Shown here one piece after another: positions 25,412 through 33,512 of a stretch of 64,000 bases of DNA (positions are counted from its first letter, which is position 1; every line of letters starts with the position of its first letter). Both the position numbers and the translations under genes were made by a program. The notes under the pieces are model-generated. The model was given only the letters and a program-made list of their open reading frames with translations, did no database searches and was not told the DNA's origin. Where the stretch lies: positions 534,000 through 597,999 of the forward strand of contig NZ_LMFI01000001.1 in NCBI RefSeq assembly GCF_001426745.1, written 5' to 3'. The DNA is from Nocardioides sp. Root140 (lineage in GTDB: Bacteria; Actinomycetota; Actinomycetes; Propionibacteriales; Nocardioidaceae).

Positions 25412-25690
25412 TCAGTCCAGGCCGAGGGAGAACGCGGACTCGAGGTCGTGCTGGGAGTAGGCACGGAACGCGATGTGCGTCTCGGTGGCGGTGACCCCGT
25501 CGACCTTGTTGAGGCGATCGGCGACGACGTCGGCGACGTCGTCGTGGTTCTTCACGCGCACCAGGGCGATCAGGTCGATCTCCCCGGTGACCGAGTAGAC
25601 CTCGCTGACCCCTTCGAGGGCGGCGATCGACTCGGCGACCTCGGGGATGCGGGAGACGTCGGCGTGGACGAAGACGATGGCGGTGATCAC
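25412..25690 (-). CDS. stand-alone Lrp/AsnC ligand-binding (RAM) domain protein
   Basis: 92 residues covering only the effector-binding domain of Lrp/AsnC regulators (MITAIVFVHADVSRIPEVAE..., VTGEIDLIALVRVKNHDDV). There is no helix-turn-helix, so it cannot bind DNA by itself. Stand-alone RAM proteins are common in actinobacteria and are thought to sense amino acids or modulate full-length paralogues. GTG 25690 is preceded by a TACCGT box at 7 nt. Confidence 0.85.
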   Translation of the reverse strand: MITAIVFVHADVSRIPEVAESIAALEGVSEVYSVTGEIDLIALVRVKNHDDVADVVADRLNKVDGVTATETHIAFRAYSQHDLESAFSLGLD

Positions 25691-25697
25691 ACGGTCA

Positions 25698-25703
25698 ACG
25701 GTA
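25698..25703 (-). promoter_or_regulatory. -10 box for the leaderless RAM-domain gene
   Basis: TACCGT, then 7 nt, then GTG 25690 on the minus strand. Confidence 0.45.
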
Positions 25704-25749
25704 GCGGGTGACCCGGACGGGCGTGGACCGACTCAGGGTGGATGCGGGG

Positions 25750-27531
25750 TCACCGGGCGGGCTGGTGGACGGTCGTGATGTCGCGGCGGTCGTCGAAGGG
25801 CACGAGGGACAACCGCGACTGGTTCACCGCGTCGTGCAGGGCGAGGTGGCGGCGCGCACCACGCAGCGGGCAGGTCCATTCGCCGTCGACGTCGACCAGG
25901 CGGATGCCGTCGGACTCGAGCCAGGTGAGCACCTTCTCGGACTCCTCGGCCGACGCGGCGGGCACTGGACCGGGTGCGTCGGCGACGGCCTCGGCGGAGG
26001 CCTTCAGGTCGGCGACGAACTGGTGGGCGTCCGTGCCGGCGGGGATCACGCCGGCGGCCGCCAGGCGCCCGTGGCGCACCACGTGCACCGACCAGCGACC
26101 GTTGTCCTCGCGGCGGGCCGCGACCACCTCGGTGCACCGGGACAGGGCGGAGAGCCGCTGGGTGCGGGCCGCGGCGCGGAGGAACGAGGCCAGCCGGTCG
26201 CGGTGCACCCCGGCCTCCTCGAAGCGCTCGTCGTCGGCGAGCTGGGCCATGCGTTGGTTGATCGTCTCGACGACCTCGTCGGGGTCGTGGAGCAGTGTGT
26301 CGCGCAGCCTGCTGACCACGGCGGCGTACGCCGACTCGTCGGTGCTGCCGTCGCAGGGCGCGAGGCAACGGTCCATCTCGGCCAGCACACAGGGGGAGCG
26401 GGTCGGGGTGGCGCCGAGCCGGTCGGTGCACTGGCGGATCGGGAAGGCCTCGTGCAGGGCGGCCAACGAGCGCTCGGCGGTCTGCCGCGACGAGAAGGGT
26501 CCGATGTAGTCGGCGTCGTCGTCGAGCACCTTGCGGACCAGGGACAGCCTCGGCCACGTTTCGCGAGTGAGCTTGAGGAAGTGCACCTTCTCGGGAAAGC
26601 GCGAGCGGCGGTTGTAGGTCGGCTTGTGCTCGGCGATCAGGCGCAGCTCGCGGACCTGGGCCTCGAGCACGGTGGCGCACTCGATGCCGGTGACCTTGGT
26701 GGCGAGCCGCACCATCTCACCCATGCGCGAGCGGGTCTCGGAGGCCGTGAAGTAGGAACGCACACGGGTGCGCAGGTCGCGGGACGTGCCGATGTAGAGG
26801 ACCCGGTCGCTGGCGTCGCGGAAGAGGTAGACGCCCGGTGCATGGGGGAGCCGCTCGGCGAGGTGGCGCTTCTTGCGCTGCGCCGAGCTGACCCGGGAGG
26901 AGAAGGTCTGGAGCTCTTCGAGGGTGTGCACGCCGAGGGCGCCCAGGCGCTCCATCAGCCCGTGGAGCACGTCGACGGTCGCGCGGGCGTCGGAGAGCGC
27001 CCGGTGGTTGGGCGTGGTGTCGGCGTTGAACAGCACCGCCAGGGAGGAGAGCTTGCAGTTGGGGGCGTCGTCCCGGGTGATCACCCGGCGGGCCAGCTTG
27101 GCGGTGTCGAGCACCTCGAAGCGCGGCCACGGGCGTTGTTGCTGCTCGGCGAAGTGCTTGAGGAACCCGACGTCGAAGGGTGCGTTGTGGGCCACCAGCA
27201 CGCAGCCGGCGGCGAACTCGAGGAACGCAGGCAGCGCGGACTCGATCGGGGGAGCGTCGGCGACCATCGAGTTGGTGATGCCGGTCAGCACGGCGATGAA
27301 GGGCGGGATGGTGTCGTGGGGGTTCACCAGGGTCTGGAACTCGCCGAGGATCTCGCCGCCGCGCACCTTGACCGCGCCGATCTCGGTGATCATCGAACCC
27401 GCCGCCGCCGAACCCCCGGTGGTCTCGAGGTCGACCACGCAGAACGTGATGTCGCGGAGGGGTCGGCCGAGCTCGTCGAAACTGCGTTGCACCTCCCATC
27501 GGGAAGGCGCACCCTGAACCGCATTGCTCAT
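25750..27531 (-). CDS. DEDD 3'-5' exonuclease fused to UvrC-like GIY-YIG endonuclease (Cho-like)
   Basis: 593 residues. A DnaQ-type exonuclease (about 28-195) has Asp34 and Glu36 in VVDLETTGG, Asp120 in HNAPFD, and His177/Asp181 in HRALSDA. A GIY-YIG domain follows (GVY at 233-235, YIG at 246-248), then a UvrC-like linker with CVLAEMDRCLAPC and a UVR-like region near 400. The domain order matches the actinobacterial DEDD exonuclease / Cho-like family implicated in DNA repair. No RNase H-like UvrC C-terminus is recognisable. The frame is open far upstream, but ATG 27531 with its -10 box is the supported start. Confidence 0.9.
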   Translation of the reverse strand: MSNAVQGAPSRWEVQRSFDELGRPLRDITFCVVDLETTGGSAAAGSMITEIGAVKVRGGEILGEFQTLVNPHDTIPPFIAVLTGITNSMVADAPPIESALPAFLEFAAGCVLVAHNAPFDVGFLKHFAEQQQRPWPRFEVLDTAKLARRVITRDDAPNCKLSSLAVLFNADTTPNHRALSDARATVDVLHGLMERLGALGVHTLEELQTFSSRVSSAQRKKRHLAERLPHAPGVYLFRDASDRVLYIGTSRDLRTRVRSYFTASETRSRMGEMVRLATKVTGIECATVLEAQVRELRLIAEHKPTYNRRSRFPEKVHFLKLTRETWPRLSLVRKVLDDDADYIGPFSSRQTAERSLAALHEAFPIRQCTDRLGATPTRSPCVLAEMDRCLAPCDGSTDESAYAAVVSRLRDTLLHDPDEVVETINQRMAQLADDERFEEAGVHRDRLASFLRAAARTQRLSALSRCTEVVAARREDNGRWSVHVVRHGRLAAAGVIPAGTDAHQFVADLKASAEAVADAPGPVPAASAEESEKVLTWLESDGIRLVDVDGEWTCPLRGARRHLALHDAVNQSRLSLVPFDDRRDITTVHQPAR

Positions 27532-27538
27532 GTCCCCG

Positions 27539-27544
27539 ACGCTA
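27539..27544 (-). promoter_or_regulatory. -10 box for the leaderless DEDD/GIY-YIG gene
   Basis: TAGCGT, then 7 nt, then ATG 27531 on the minus strand. A TAGGCT box for the divergent zinc-ribbon gene lies about 40 bp away on plus. Confidence 0.5.
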
Positions 27545-27622
27545 GATGTGGGCACCGACAATCCCGGCAGGGCGCGCCCCATAGGCTGGGGATGTTCGTC
27601 AAGCAACCCTGAAGGAGCCCCC

Positions 27623-27883
27623 GTGACCGCACAGATTCCCGACACGACCAACCGTTGGCGGTGTGGTGGGTGCGGCAACCTGACGCGCTTCGACGTGACC
27701 CGCACCCGCCGTACGGCGGAGTACTGGCACTTCGACCTGTCCGGGGAGCCGGTCGTCGAGAGCACCGAGGTGAAGGCCGAGACCGTCGAGTCGGTGTCCT
27801 GCCGCTGGTGCGGTCGCGACGACGCGATCGAGCTGATCGACCGCAACGAGGCGGCCGTGTCCGAGGACCCGGCCAAGGACTGA
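27623..27883 (+). CDS. small zinc-ribbon protein, unknown function
   Basis: 86 residues. Two CxxC knuckles (CGGC near residue 14 and CRWC near residue 63) separated by a beta-rich stretch suggest a zinc ribbon. GAAGGAG precedes GTG 27623. It ends 3 bp before the NYN gene, so they are an operon. I do not recognise a named family. Confidence 0.75.
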   Translation: MTAQIPDTTNRWRCGGCGNLTRFDVTRTRRTAEYWHFDLSGEPVVESTEVKAETVESVSCRWCGRDDAIELIDRNEAAVSEDPAKD

Positions 27884-27886
27884 CCC

Positions 27887-29191
27887 ATGGCGACGGACGC
27901 AGCGGAGCGGACCGGCGGGCAGATGCCCGAGCCGGTGCGCGCCCGCGTGCTCTCCCTCGCCGCCGACGCCCTGCCGAAGGTGAGCGAGCTGCCGGCCTCC
28001 CTGCGCAAGGTCGCGTCCTTCGCCCCCAACCGCCGGGCCCGGCTCGGCGGCACCCAGATCGCGGCGGCCCTCGAGACCGACGACGACTTCCGCGGCCACC
28101 TCTCCACCCAGGTCGCGGCCACCCAGCCCGACCTCGCGGAGGCGATCGGCGACGGTGTCGCCCCCGAGGCGGCTGACCCGGTGGAGCTGGCGGCGTTCCT
28201 GTGGCTCCTGCGTCCGGAGGGGTGGGAGGCTTCGTACGCCGACGCGTGTGCGCGCACCGTCACCGGTGAGGCCACCGTCGACACTGCCCAGCTCGAGCGG
28301 CTCCAGACGAAGGTCGACCAGGCCGAGGGGCGCATCAAGCAGCTCAAGGCCGAGCACAAGGACCAGGTCGCCGAGCTCAAGACCGAGAACGCGTCCCTGC
28401 GTCGCAAGCTGGGGGAGGCCCGGGCCTCCGGACGCTCGACCAGCGCCGATGCCGAGAAGGCGATCGTGCTGGCCGAGGAGGTGCGACTCAAGGCGGAGGC
28501 CGGCCTGGCCAGTGCCGAGTCCGAGTCCCGACGCCTGCGCGCCCAGGTCGAAGAGCTCCAGGCCACGTTGTCGGCCGCCCGCCGCGAGGTGCGCACCGAC
28601 AAGGACGCCGCCACCCTCCGTGCCCGGGTCCTGCTCGACACCTTGCTCGATGCCGGCCAGGGACTGCGCCGCGAGCTGGCCCTGCCGACCGTCACCGGCT
28701 CTCCGGCGGACGCCGTCGAGGCCGACCTCGCGCTCGCCGGCACGCGTACGCCGAGCGCGGCCGGCTCGCTGGGCCCGTCCAGCCCGGCGCTTCTCGAACA
28801 GTTCCTCGCCATGCCCCGGGCGCGGCTGATCATCGACGGCTACAACGTCAGCAAGACGGCCTGGCCCGACTCGACGCTCGAGGCCCAGCGGATCCGCCTC
28901 CTCAACGGGCTCGCGCCGTTGATCGCGCGCACCGGGGTCGACACCACCGTCGTGTTCGACGCGGCAGCGCAGTCCTCGCGCGGCCCGGTCAACGCGCCCC
29001 GCGGCGTCAAGGTGCTCTTCAGTCCCGAGGGCGTCATCGCCGACGACGTCATCCGCGACCTCGTCGCGGCCGAGCCCCAGGGACGGGTCGTGGTGGTCGT
29101 CTCCTCCGACCGGGAGATCGCCGGCGACGTACGCCGGTCCGGTGCCAAGCCGATGGCCTCGTCGGCGCTCGTGGCCCTCCTCGCCCGCTGA
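27887..29191 (+). CDS. NYN-domain (YacP-like) RNA-binding/nuclease protein
   Basis: 434 residues. The C-terminal domain (about 305-434) is a NYN PIN-like fold: LIIDGYNVSKTAWP, TTVVFDAA, IADDVIRDLV and VVVSSDREIAGDVR supply the acidic residues expected for metal-dependent RNA cleavage. The N-terminal half is helical with a coiled coil at about 130-235. Similar long YacP-like proteins occur in actinobacteria without known substrate. Likely cytoplasmic. Confidence 0.82.
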   Translation: MATDAAERTGGQMPEPVRARVLSLAADALPKVSELPASLRKVASFAPNRRARLGGTQIAAALETDDDFRGHLSTQVAATQPDLAEAIGDGVAPEAADPVELAAFLWLLRPEGWEASYADACARTVTGEATVDTAQLERLQTKVDQAEGRIKQLKAEHKDQVAELKTENASLRRKLGEARASGRSTSADAEKAIVLAEEVRLKAEAGLASAESESRRLRAQVEELQATLSAARREVRTDKDAATLRARVLLDTLLDAGQGLRRELALPTVTGSPADAVEADLALAGTRTPSAAGSLGPSSPALLEQFLAMPRARLIIDGYNVSKTAWPDSTLEAQRIRLLNGLAPLIARTGVDTTVVFDAAAQSSRGPVNAPRGVKVLFSPEGVIADDVIRDLVAAEPQGRVVVVVSSDREIAGDVRRSGAKPMASSALVALLAR

Positions 29192-29336
29192 GCCCCGAGA
29201 CCGCCCCGCGGTCGGGCCGACCGGCCCGCTGCCCGGTGTGTGGTCCGGCGGTCCCGGACCGTTGTCGGTGGTCCCTGCCAGAGTGCGTCACAGCCGGGAA
29301 CTTCCCCTCCCGGACCGATGAGAGACGAGGACACCC

Positions 29337-29543
29337 ATGACCTTGCGAATCGACTGTGACAGCTGCGAAGTCCGCGGCCTGGCCTGCCACGACTGTGTGG
29401 TGACCGTGCTGCTCGGGCCGCCGCCCGAGCTGGCGTTCGACGACGACGAGCAGCGGGCCCTCGACGTACTCGCCGACTCGGGCCTGGTGCCGCCGCTGCG
29501 CATGGTGACGCCGCTGGCCGGTCCTGAGGTCGAGTCCGCCTGA
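29337..29543 (+). CDS. small cysteine-motif protein, unknown function
   Basis: 68 residues starting MTLRIDCDSCEVRGLACHDC: four cysteines as CxxC-x7-CxxC, a likely metal site. The tail LDVLADSGLVPPLRMV is ordinary. GAGACGAGG lies upstream of ATG 29337. A small protein of this type often precedes NlpC/P60 genes in actinobacteria as far as I recall; no function is known. Confidence 0.65.
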   Translation: MTLRIDCDSCEVRGLACHDCVVTVLLGPPPELAFDDDEQRALDVLADSGLVPPLRMVTPLAGPEVESA

Positions 29544-29584
29544 GCCCGCCTCCCGCCCGGCCTGCCCCGGCCGAGCCGACAGCT

Positions 29585-29604
29585 CCCACGCTGCCTCGCG
29601 TGGG
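29585..29604 (+). terminator. hairpin after the small cysteine-motif gene
   Basis: CCCACGC (29585-29591) and GCGTGGG (29598-29604), 6-nt loop. It is the first element in the 394-bp gap before the NlpC/P60 gene; the rest of that gap is riboswitch and leader. Confidence 0.6.
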
Positions 29605-29749
29605 GCTGGTGTGACGCATGACACGTCACGGCGCGCCGCCGTGGCATGAAACACCCCGCGACATCCGCTCCGAGGGTTTGCCGCGGAGTGCAACCACGTC
29701 TAATCTTGCTGCTTCAGGTGCCCGTACCAGTTGGTCAAACAGGACCGGC

Positions 29750-29915
29750 TCGGGTGCCACGCCGAATTCGATGCCGAGGACGGGGAAGTCCGAGGCGGAG
29801 AAACCGGGGACCCACGTATCCCTGGGGTGAATCACACGCAAGGCGGAGCGATCCGTGGAGCGTGTGTAGGGCTTCTTTGTGCCCGAACCCGTCAGCTCAC
29901 CCGGTAGGCGTCGAC
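29750..29915 (+). promoter_or_regulatory. c-di-AMP riboswitch (ydaO/yuaA class)
   Basis: The leader of the NlpC/P60 gene carries the class signatures in order: GCCGAATTCGATGCCGAGG, ACGGGGAAGTC, AAACCGGGGACCCACG, CCTGGGGTGAATC, AGGGCTTCT, then GCCCGAACCCGTCAGCTCAC and CCGGTAGGCGTCG. The 3' block is almost identical to the ydaO consensus. In actinobacteria this riboswitch controls cell-wall hydrolases; c-di-AMP binding is expected to turn the gene off. Boundaries are approximate. Confidence 0.92.
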
Positions 29916-29937
29916 AAAGAGGGAGTACGTCCGCTAC

Positions 29938-30933
29938 ATGCACCACGGACGGAAGCGCATTCTTGCTGGCCTGGCCAGCAGCGCCATTGCAGTCATCGGC
30001 ATCACCGCCATCCCCGCAGCGCCGGGCAACGCCGAGCCTGACATCGACGATGTCAAGGCCCGCGTCGACAAGCTCTACCACCAGGCAGAGCAGGCCTCCG
30101 AGCGCTCCAACGACGCAAAGCTCAAGCTCGACGACCTCGAGGCCGACCTCGCCGCCCTGAAGGCCGACGAGAAGAAGCAGCAGGCCAAGGTCGACTCGAT
30201 GACCAGCACGGTCAGCGACGCCGTGGCCGCGCAGTACGAAGGCCAGGACATCTCGACGACCGGCCAGTTGGTGCTCTCCAACAGCCCCGACGAGTTCCTC
30301 TCCGACCTCAACACGGTCTCGAGCTACAACGACGTGCAGGCCGACACGGTCGCGGACTACACCCGTGAGACCGACTCCCTGGAGATCCGCCGCGAGGCGA
30401 CCCAGGAGCGCGCCGACGAGCTCGCCGACGCCCAGGCCGACCTCGAGGAGAACAAGGACGAGGCCGACGCCAAGCTCGCCGAGGCCAAGGAGCTGCTCGG
30501 CAAGCTCGAGGAGGAGGAGCGGGCCCGGCTCGACACCGAGGCCAGCCGCGGCACCACGCGTCTGCCCGCCAACGTGCCGGCCTCCGGCCGTGCCGCCGCT
30601 GCCGTGAACTACGCGATGGCCCAGGTCGGCGACGCCTACGTCTACGGCGCAGCCGGCCCGAGCGCGTTCGACTGCTCCGGCCTGACCATGATGGCGTGGG
30701 CGCAGGCCGGCGTCGGCCTGCCGCACTCCTCGAGCGCCCAGATGGGCTCCGGCACCAGCGTCTCCTCGGGCGACCTGCAGCCCGGCGACCTGGTGTTCTA
30801 CTACAGCCCGGTCAGCCACGTCGGCATGTACATCGGCAACGGCATGATCGTGCACGCGGCCAACCCGGGCAGCGGCGTCACCACCGCCGGCGTCTTCTCC
30901 ATGCCGTACTCCGGCGCAGTCCGCCCGGGCTGA
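29938..30933 (+). CDS. secreted NlpC/P60 peptidoglycan endopeptidase
   Basis: 331 residues. The signal peptide ends near residue 32 (IPAAPGNA-EPD). Two coiled-coil segments (about 38-100 and 135-205) precede the NlpC/P60 domain with catalytic Cys246 (AFDCSGL), His294 (VSHVGMYIG) and His306. This coiled-coil plus C40 layout is that of RipA/CwlO-type hydrolases that cut peptide stems during growth and division. ATG 29938 lies 14 bp after AGAGGGAG, a long spacing. Expression is expected to respond to c-di-AMP through the upstream riboswitch. Confidence 0.93.
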   Translation: MHHGRKRILAGLASSAIAVIGITAIPAAPGNAEPDIDDVKARVDKLYHQAEQASERSNDAKLKLDDLEADLAALKADEKKQQAKVDSMTSTVSDAVAAQYEGQDISTTGQLVLSNSPDEFLSDLNTVSSYNDVQADTVADYTRETDSLEIRREATQERADELADAQADLEENKDEADAKLAEAKELLGKLEEEERARLDTEASRGTTRLPANVPASGRAAAAVNYAMAQVGDAYVYGAAGPSAFDCSGLTMMAWAQAGVGLPHSSSAQMGSGTSVSSGDLQPGDLVFYYSPVSHVGMYIGNGMIVHAANPGSGVTTAGVFSMPYSGAVRPG

Positions 30934-30965
30934 TCGGCACCACCCTGAACGACAGCTCAGCATCG

Positions 30966-31001
30966 AAGGCCGGTCGCCCACTCTGGTGGGTGGCCGGCCT
31001 T
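30966..31001 (+). terminator. terminator of the NlpC/P60 gene, overlapping the next coding region
   Basis: AAGGCCGG (30966-30973) pairs with CCGGCCTT (30994-31001), and an inner stem CCCAC / GTGGG closes a TCTG loop. It lies 33 bp after the NlpC stop but inside or across the 5' end of the following peptidase gene. Confidence 0.75.
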
Positions 31002-32177
31002 TCGCTTGCCCTCGTGGTGGGCGTGCTCGTCTTCTGGCTCCGCCAGGACGACGACGCCGAGACGCCGCGGGTCCTGGACTCACCGTCGGCCCGCCAGGAC
31101 CTCGCCGCCGCGGCGCTGGCGGACCTGCAGACGGCGGTCGGCGCGCGTGACAGGGCGCGACTCCACCCTGACGCCGGCGAGCTGGCCGAGACCGCGGTCG
31201 ACAACGCCGAGGAGCTCCGGGTCGCCGGCTTCACCGCCCGCTACGTCGACGAGGATGCCGCTCTCACCGCCACACTCCCGGACGGACAGTGGGCCGCCGC
31301 GGTGGACACCACCTGGCGGTTCGCCGGCTACGACCCGCGTGAGGCCCACGCCGAGGTCACGTTCGTCTTCGCGCGCGAGGGCGATCACGCGGTGCTTGTC
31401 GACGTCGGTGGCGGCGGTCGCCGTACGCCCCTGTGGCTTGCCACCGCGCTCAACGTCAGCCGCACTCCGCAGGCGCTCGTGATGGCAGCGGGGGACCAGC
31501 CCGTCAACCGGTTCGCGCGGCAGGCCCGGGTGGCGGTGCGGGCGGTCGGGAAGGTCCTCCCGCCGTGGCGACAGAAGCTCGTGATGGTGGTGCCGGAGTC
31601 CGACGAGCAACTCGACGAGGTGCTGGCCGCCGACCCGGGGGAGTACGCCGAGATCGCCGCGGTGACCACCACGGTGGACGGGTCGCTCTCTCCGTCGGCG
31701 CCGGTGCACGTCTTCGTGAACCCGGAGGTCTTCTCGGGGCTACGACGCAACGGCGCCCAGGTGGTCACCACCCACGAGCTCGTGCACGTGGCCACGGGCG
31801 CCGCGACCGCGTCGAACACGCCGCTGTGGCTGCTCGAGGGCTTCGCCGACTACGTGGCGCTGCGCGACGTCACCCTGCCCCTGTCAGTCACCGCGGGCCA
31901 GGTCCTGGCGCAGGTACGCCGGGACGGGGCACCCCGGCACCTGCCGGCGGGCAACGAGTTCGACACGCACACCACCCACCTCGGAGCGTCGTACGAGGCC
32001 GCGTGGCTGGCCTGTCGGCTGCTGGCGCAGACTGGTTCCGAGCAGGACCTGCTGAGGCTGTACGACGAGGTGTCGGACGGCGCACCGGTGGGTGCTGCAC
32101 TCCAGCAGGTCTACGGATTCGGCGAGAAGGAACTGGTGCAACGGTGGCGCAGGGAGCTCGAGAGACTGGCACGGTGA
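30990..32177 (+). CDS. membrane-anchored gluzincin peptidase (peptidase MA-like)
   Basis: About 395 residues. An N-terminal transmembrane helix (WWVAGLSLALVVGVLVFWLR) precedes an extracellular domain with zinc motif THELVHVATG and, downstream, LLEGFADYVAL supplying the glutamate ligand, the pattern of peptidase MA/gluzincins. The start is uncertain: GTG 30990 cuts into the membrane helix, while CTG 30945 or CTG 30930 (overlapping the NlpC stop as CTGA) would give a complete charged N-terminus. It ends in a GTGA overlap with the M48 gene. Confidence 0.75.
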   Translation: MAGLSLALVVGVLVFWLRQDDDAETPRVLDSPSARQDLAAAALADLQTAVGARDRARLHPDAGELAETAVDNAEELRVAGFTARYVDEDAALTATLPDGQWAAAVDTTWRFAGYDPREAHAEVTFVFAREGDHAVLVDVGGGGRRTPLWLATALNVSRTPQALVMAAGDQPVNRFARQARVAVRAVGKVLPPWRQKLVMVVPESDEQLDEVLAADPGEYAEIAAVTTTVDGSLSPSAPVHVFVNPEVFSGLRRNGAQVVTTHELVHVATGAATASNTPLWLLEGFADYVALRDVTLPLSVTAGQVLAQVRRDGAPRHLPAGNEFDTHTTHLGASYEAAWLACRLLAQTGSEQDLLRLYDEVSDGAPVGAALQQVYGFGEKELVQRWRRELERLAR

Positions 32178-33436
32178 TCGCGGGGGAGCAGCGGACCAGC
32201 CTCGTGACCCGTCGGCAACTGTGGGTGCTGACCGTGGGCGGAGCGTTGCTCTTCGTGCTGGTCGCGGCCGTGCTCGTGCCGTGGCAGCCGGTCCCGGGAG
32301 GCGCTCCCGATCCCGTTCCGGCCACCGACGTGCTCACGAGGGCACAGCTGGAGCGCGGTGAGGAGTTCGCGCGCCTGTCGCGCATCCTGAGCTGGTCGTC
32401 GCTCGCCGTCTCGCTCGTGGTCTCGTGCGTGCTCGGCTTCACCCGGCTCGGCACCCGGCTCCTGGGCCGTCGGTCCTGGCCGTGGCCGGTCACGGTCGTC
32501 GGGCTCACCGCTGCCGTGCTCGTCATCGGACGGCTGGCGACGCTGCCCTTCGCGGTGGCCCTGCGCGACCACCGTGTGGACTACGGGCTCACCACGCAGG
32601 GGCTGGGCGGCTGGGCGCTCGACCAGGTCAAGGGGCTCGGCCTCGCGATCGTGTTCACCTCGATCGCCCTGCTCGTGCTCTTCGGCTGCGTCCGGCGCTG
32701 GCGCACCTGGTGGCCCGCCGTCGTGGCCGGCATCTACGTCGTCCTCCTCCTGGGCGGTTCGTTCCTCTACCCCGTGGTGGTCGAGCCTGTGTTCAACGAC
32801 TTCTCGTCGATGCCCGACGGGCCCATGCGCCAGGAGATCCTGGCCCTGGCCGACCAGGAGGGTGTCGCGGTCGACGACGTGCTGGTCGCCGACGCCTCGC
32901 GTCGTACGACGACCCTGAACGCCTATGTCTCCGGCTTCGGCGGCACCCGGCGCGTGGTGGTCTACGACAACCTGGTCGACCACCAGCCCGACGAGCAGGT
33001 GCTCTCGGTGGTGGCCCACGAGCTCGCCCACGCCAAGCACGACGACGTGCTGGTCGGCACCGCGCTCGGTGCCTTCGGCGCACTGGTCGGGGTGGGCCTG
33101 CTCGGACTGATCATGGGCCGACCGGGCCTTCGCCGACGGGCCGGCATCGAGGGACTGGCCGACCCCCGCGCCGTGGCGACCGTGCTGGCGCTGCTGGCGT
33201 TGGCGACCTTCTTCGTCAGCCCGGTCGAGAACACGATCAGTCGCAGGATCGAGATGCGCGCCGACGTGGACGCACTCGCGGTCACCCCGGCCTCGGCCAT
33301 GGTGGACCTGCAACGCGAGCTGTGCCTGGGCGCGGTGTGCGACCCGACGCCACCGGCGTGGTCGCAGTTCTGGTTCGGCAGCCACCCCACGGCCCTGGAG
33401 CGCGTCGCGGTGGCCCGCAAGATCGGCAAGAAGTGA
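32174..33436 (+). CDS. M48-family membrane metalloprotease (Ste24/HtpX-like)
   Basis: 420 residues with about seven transmembrane helices. The zinc site is HELAH (His282, Glu283, His286), with downstream glutamate in SRRIEMRADVDAL. TTLNAYVSGFGGTRRVVVYD is the conserved strand before the active site. The layout resembles CAAX-protease Ste24 homologues, which in bacteria act on membrane proteins. GTG 32174 overlaps the stop of the MA-like peptidase, so two membrane metalloproteases are translationally coupled. Confidence 0.9.
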   Translation: MIAGEQRTSLVTRRQLWVLTVGGALLFVLVAAVLVPWQPVPGGAPDPVPATDVLTRAQLERGEEFARLSRILSWSSLAVSLVVSCVLGFTRLGTRLLGRRSWPWPVTVVGLTAAVLVIGRLATLPFAVALRDHRVDYGLTTQGLGGWALDQVKGLGLAIVFTSIALLVLFGCVRRWRTWWPAVVAGIYVVLLLGGSFLYPVVVEPVFNDFSSMPDGPMRQEILALADQEGVAVDDVLVADASRRTTTLNAYVSGFGGTRRVVVYDNLVDHQPDEQVLSVVAHELAHAKHDDVLVGTALGAFGALVGVGLLGLIMGRPGLRRRAGIEGLADPRAVATVLALLALATFFVSPVENTISRRIEMRADVDALAVTPASAMVDLQRELCLGAVCDPTPPAWSQFWFGSHPTALERVAVARKIGKK

Positions 33437-33464
33437 CCCGCCTGAAATGACCCGCCTGAAATGA
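33434..33464 (+). repeat. 14-bp tandem duplication at the M48 stop codon
   Basis: TGACCCGCCTGAAA occurs twice in a row (33434-33447, 33448-33461), then TGA. The first TGA is the stop codon, so the duplication supplies three in-line TGA triplets. Confidence 0.85.
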
Positions 33465-33465
33465 A

Positions 33466-33501
33466 CGCGGTGCCCCCGACCTGTCGGCCGGAGGCACCGC
33501 G
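33466..33501. terminator. bidirectional terminator, M48 / acyl-CoA synthetase
   Basis: CGCGGTGCC (33466-33474) pairs with GGCACCGCG (33493-33501) between convergent genes; the loop has a small GAC/GTC dyad. Confidence 0.75.
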
Positions 33502-33512
33502 AAGGGTGTGGA

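Noticed and set aside
25708..27612. Long plus-strand open frame of 634 codons opposite the DEDD/GIY-YIG gene
   Set aside because: Shadow frame; the minus-strand protein has complete catalytic motifs of a known family.
33479..33488. GACCTGTCGG in the M48/acyl-CoA synthetase gap as a repeat copy
   Set aside because: Short match inside a terminator loop with no AGTT end and no partner unit.
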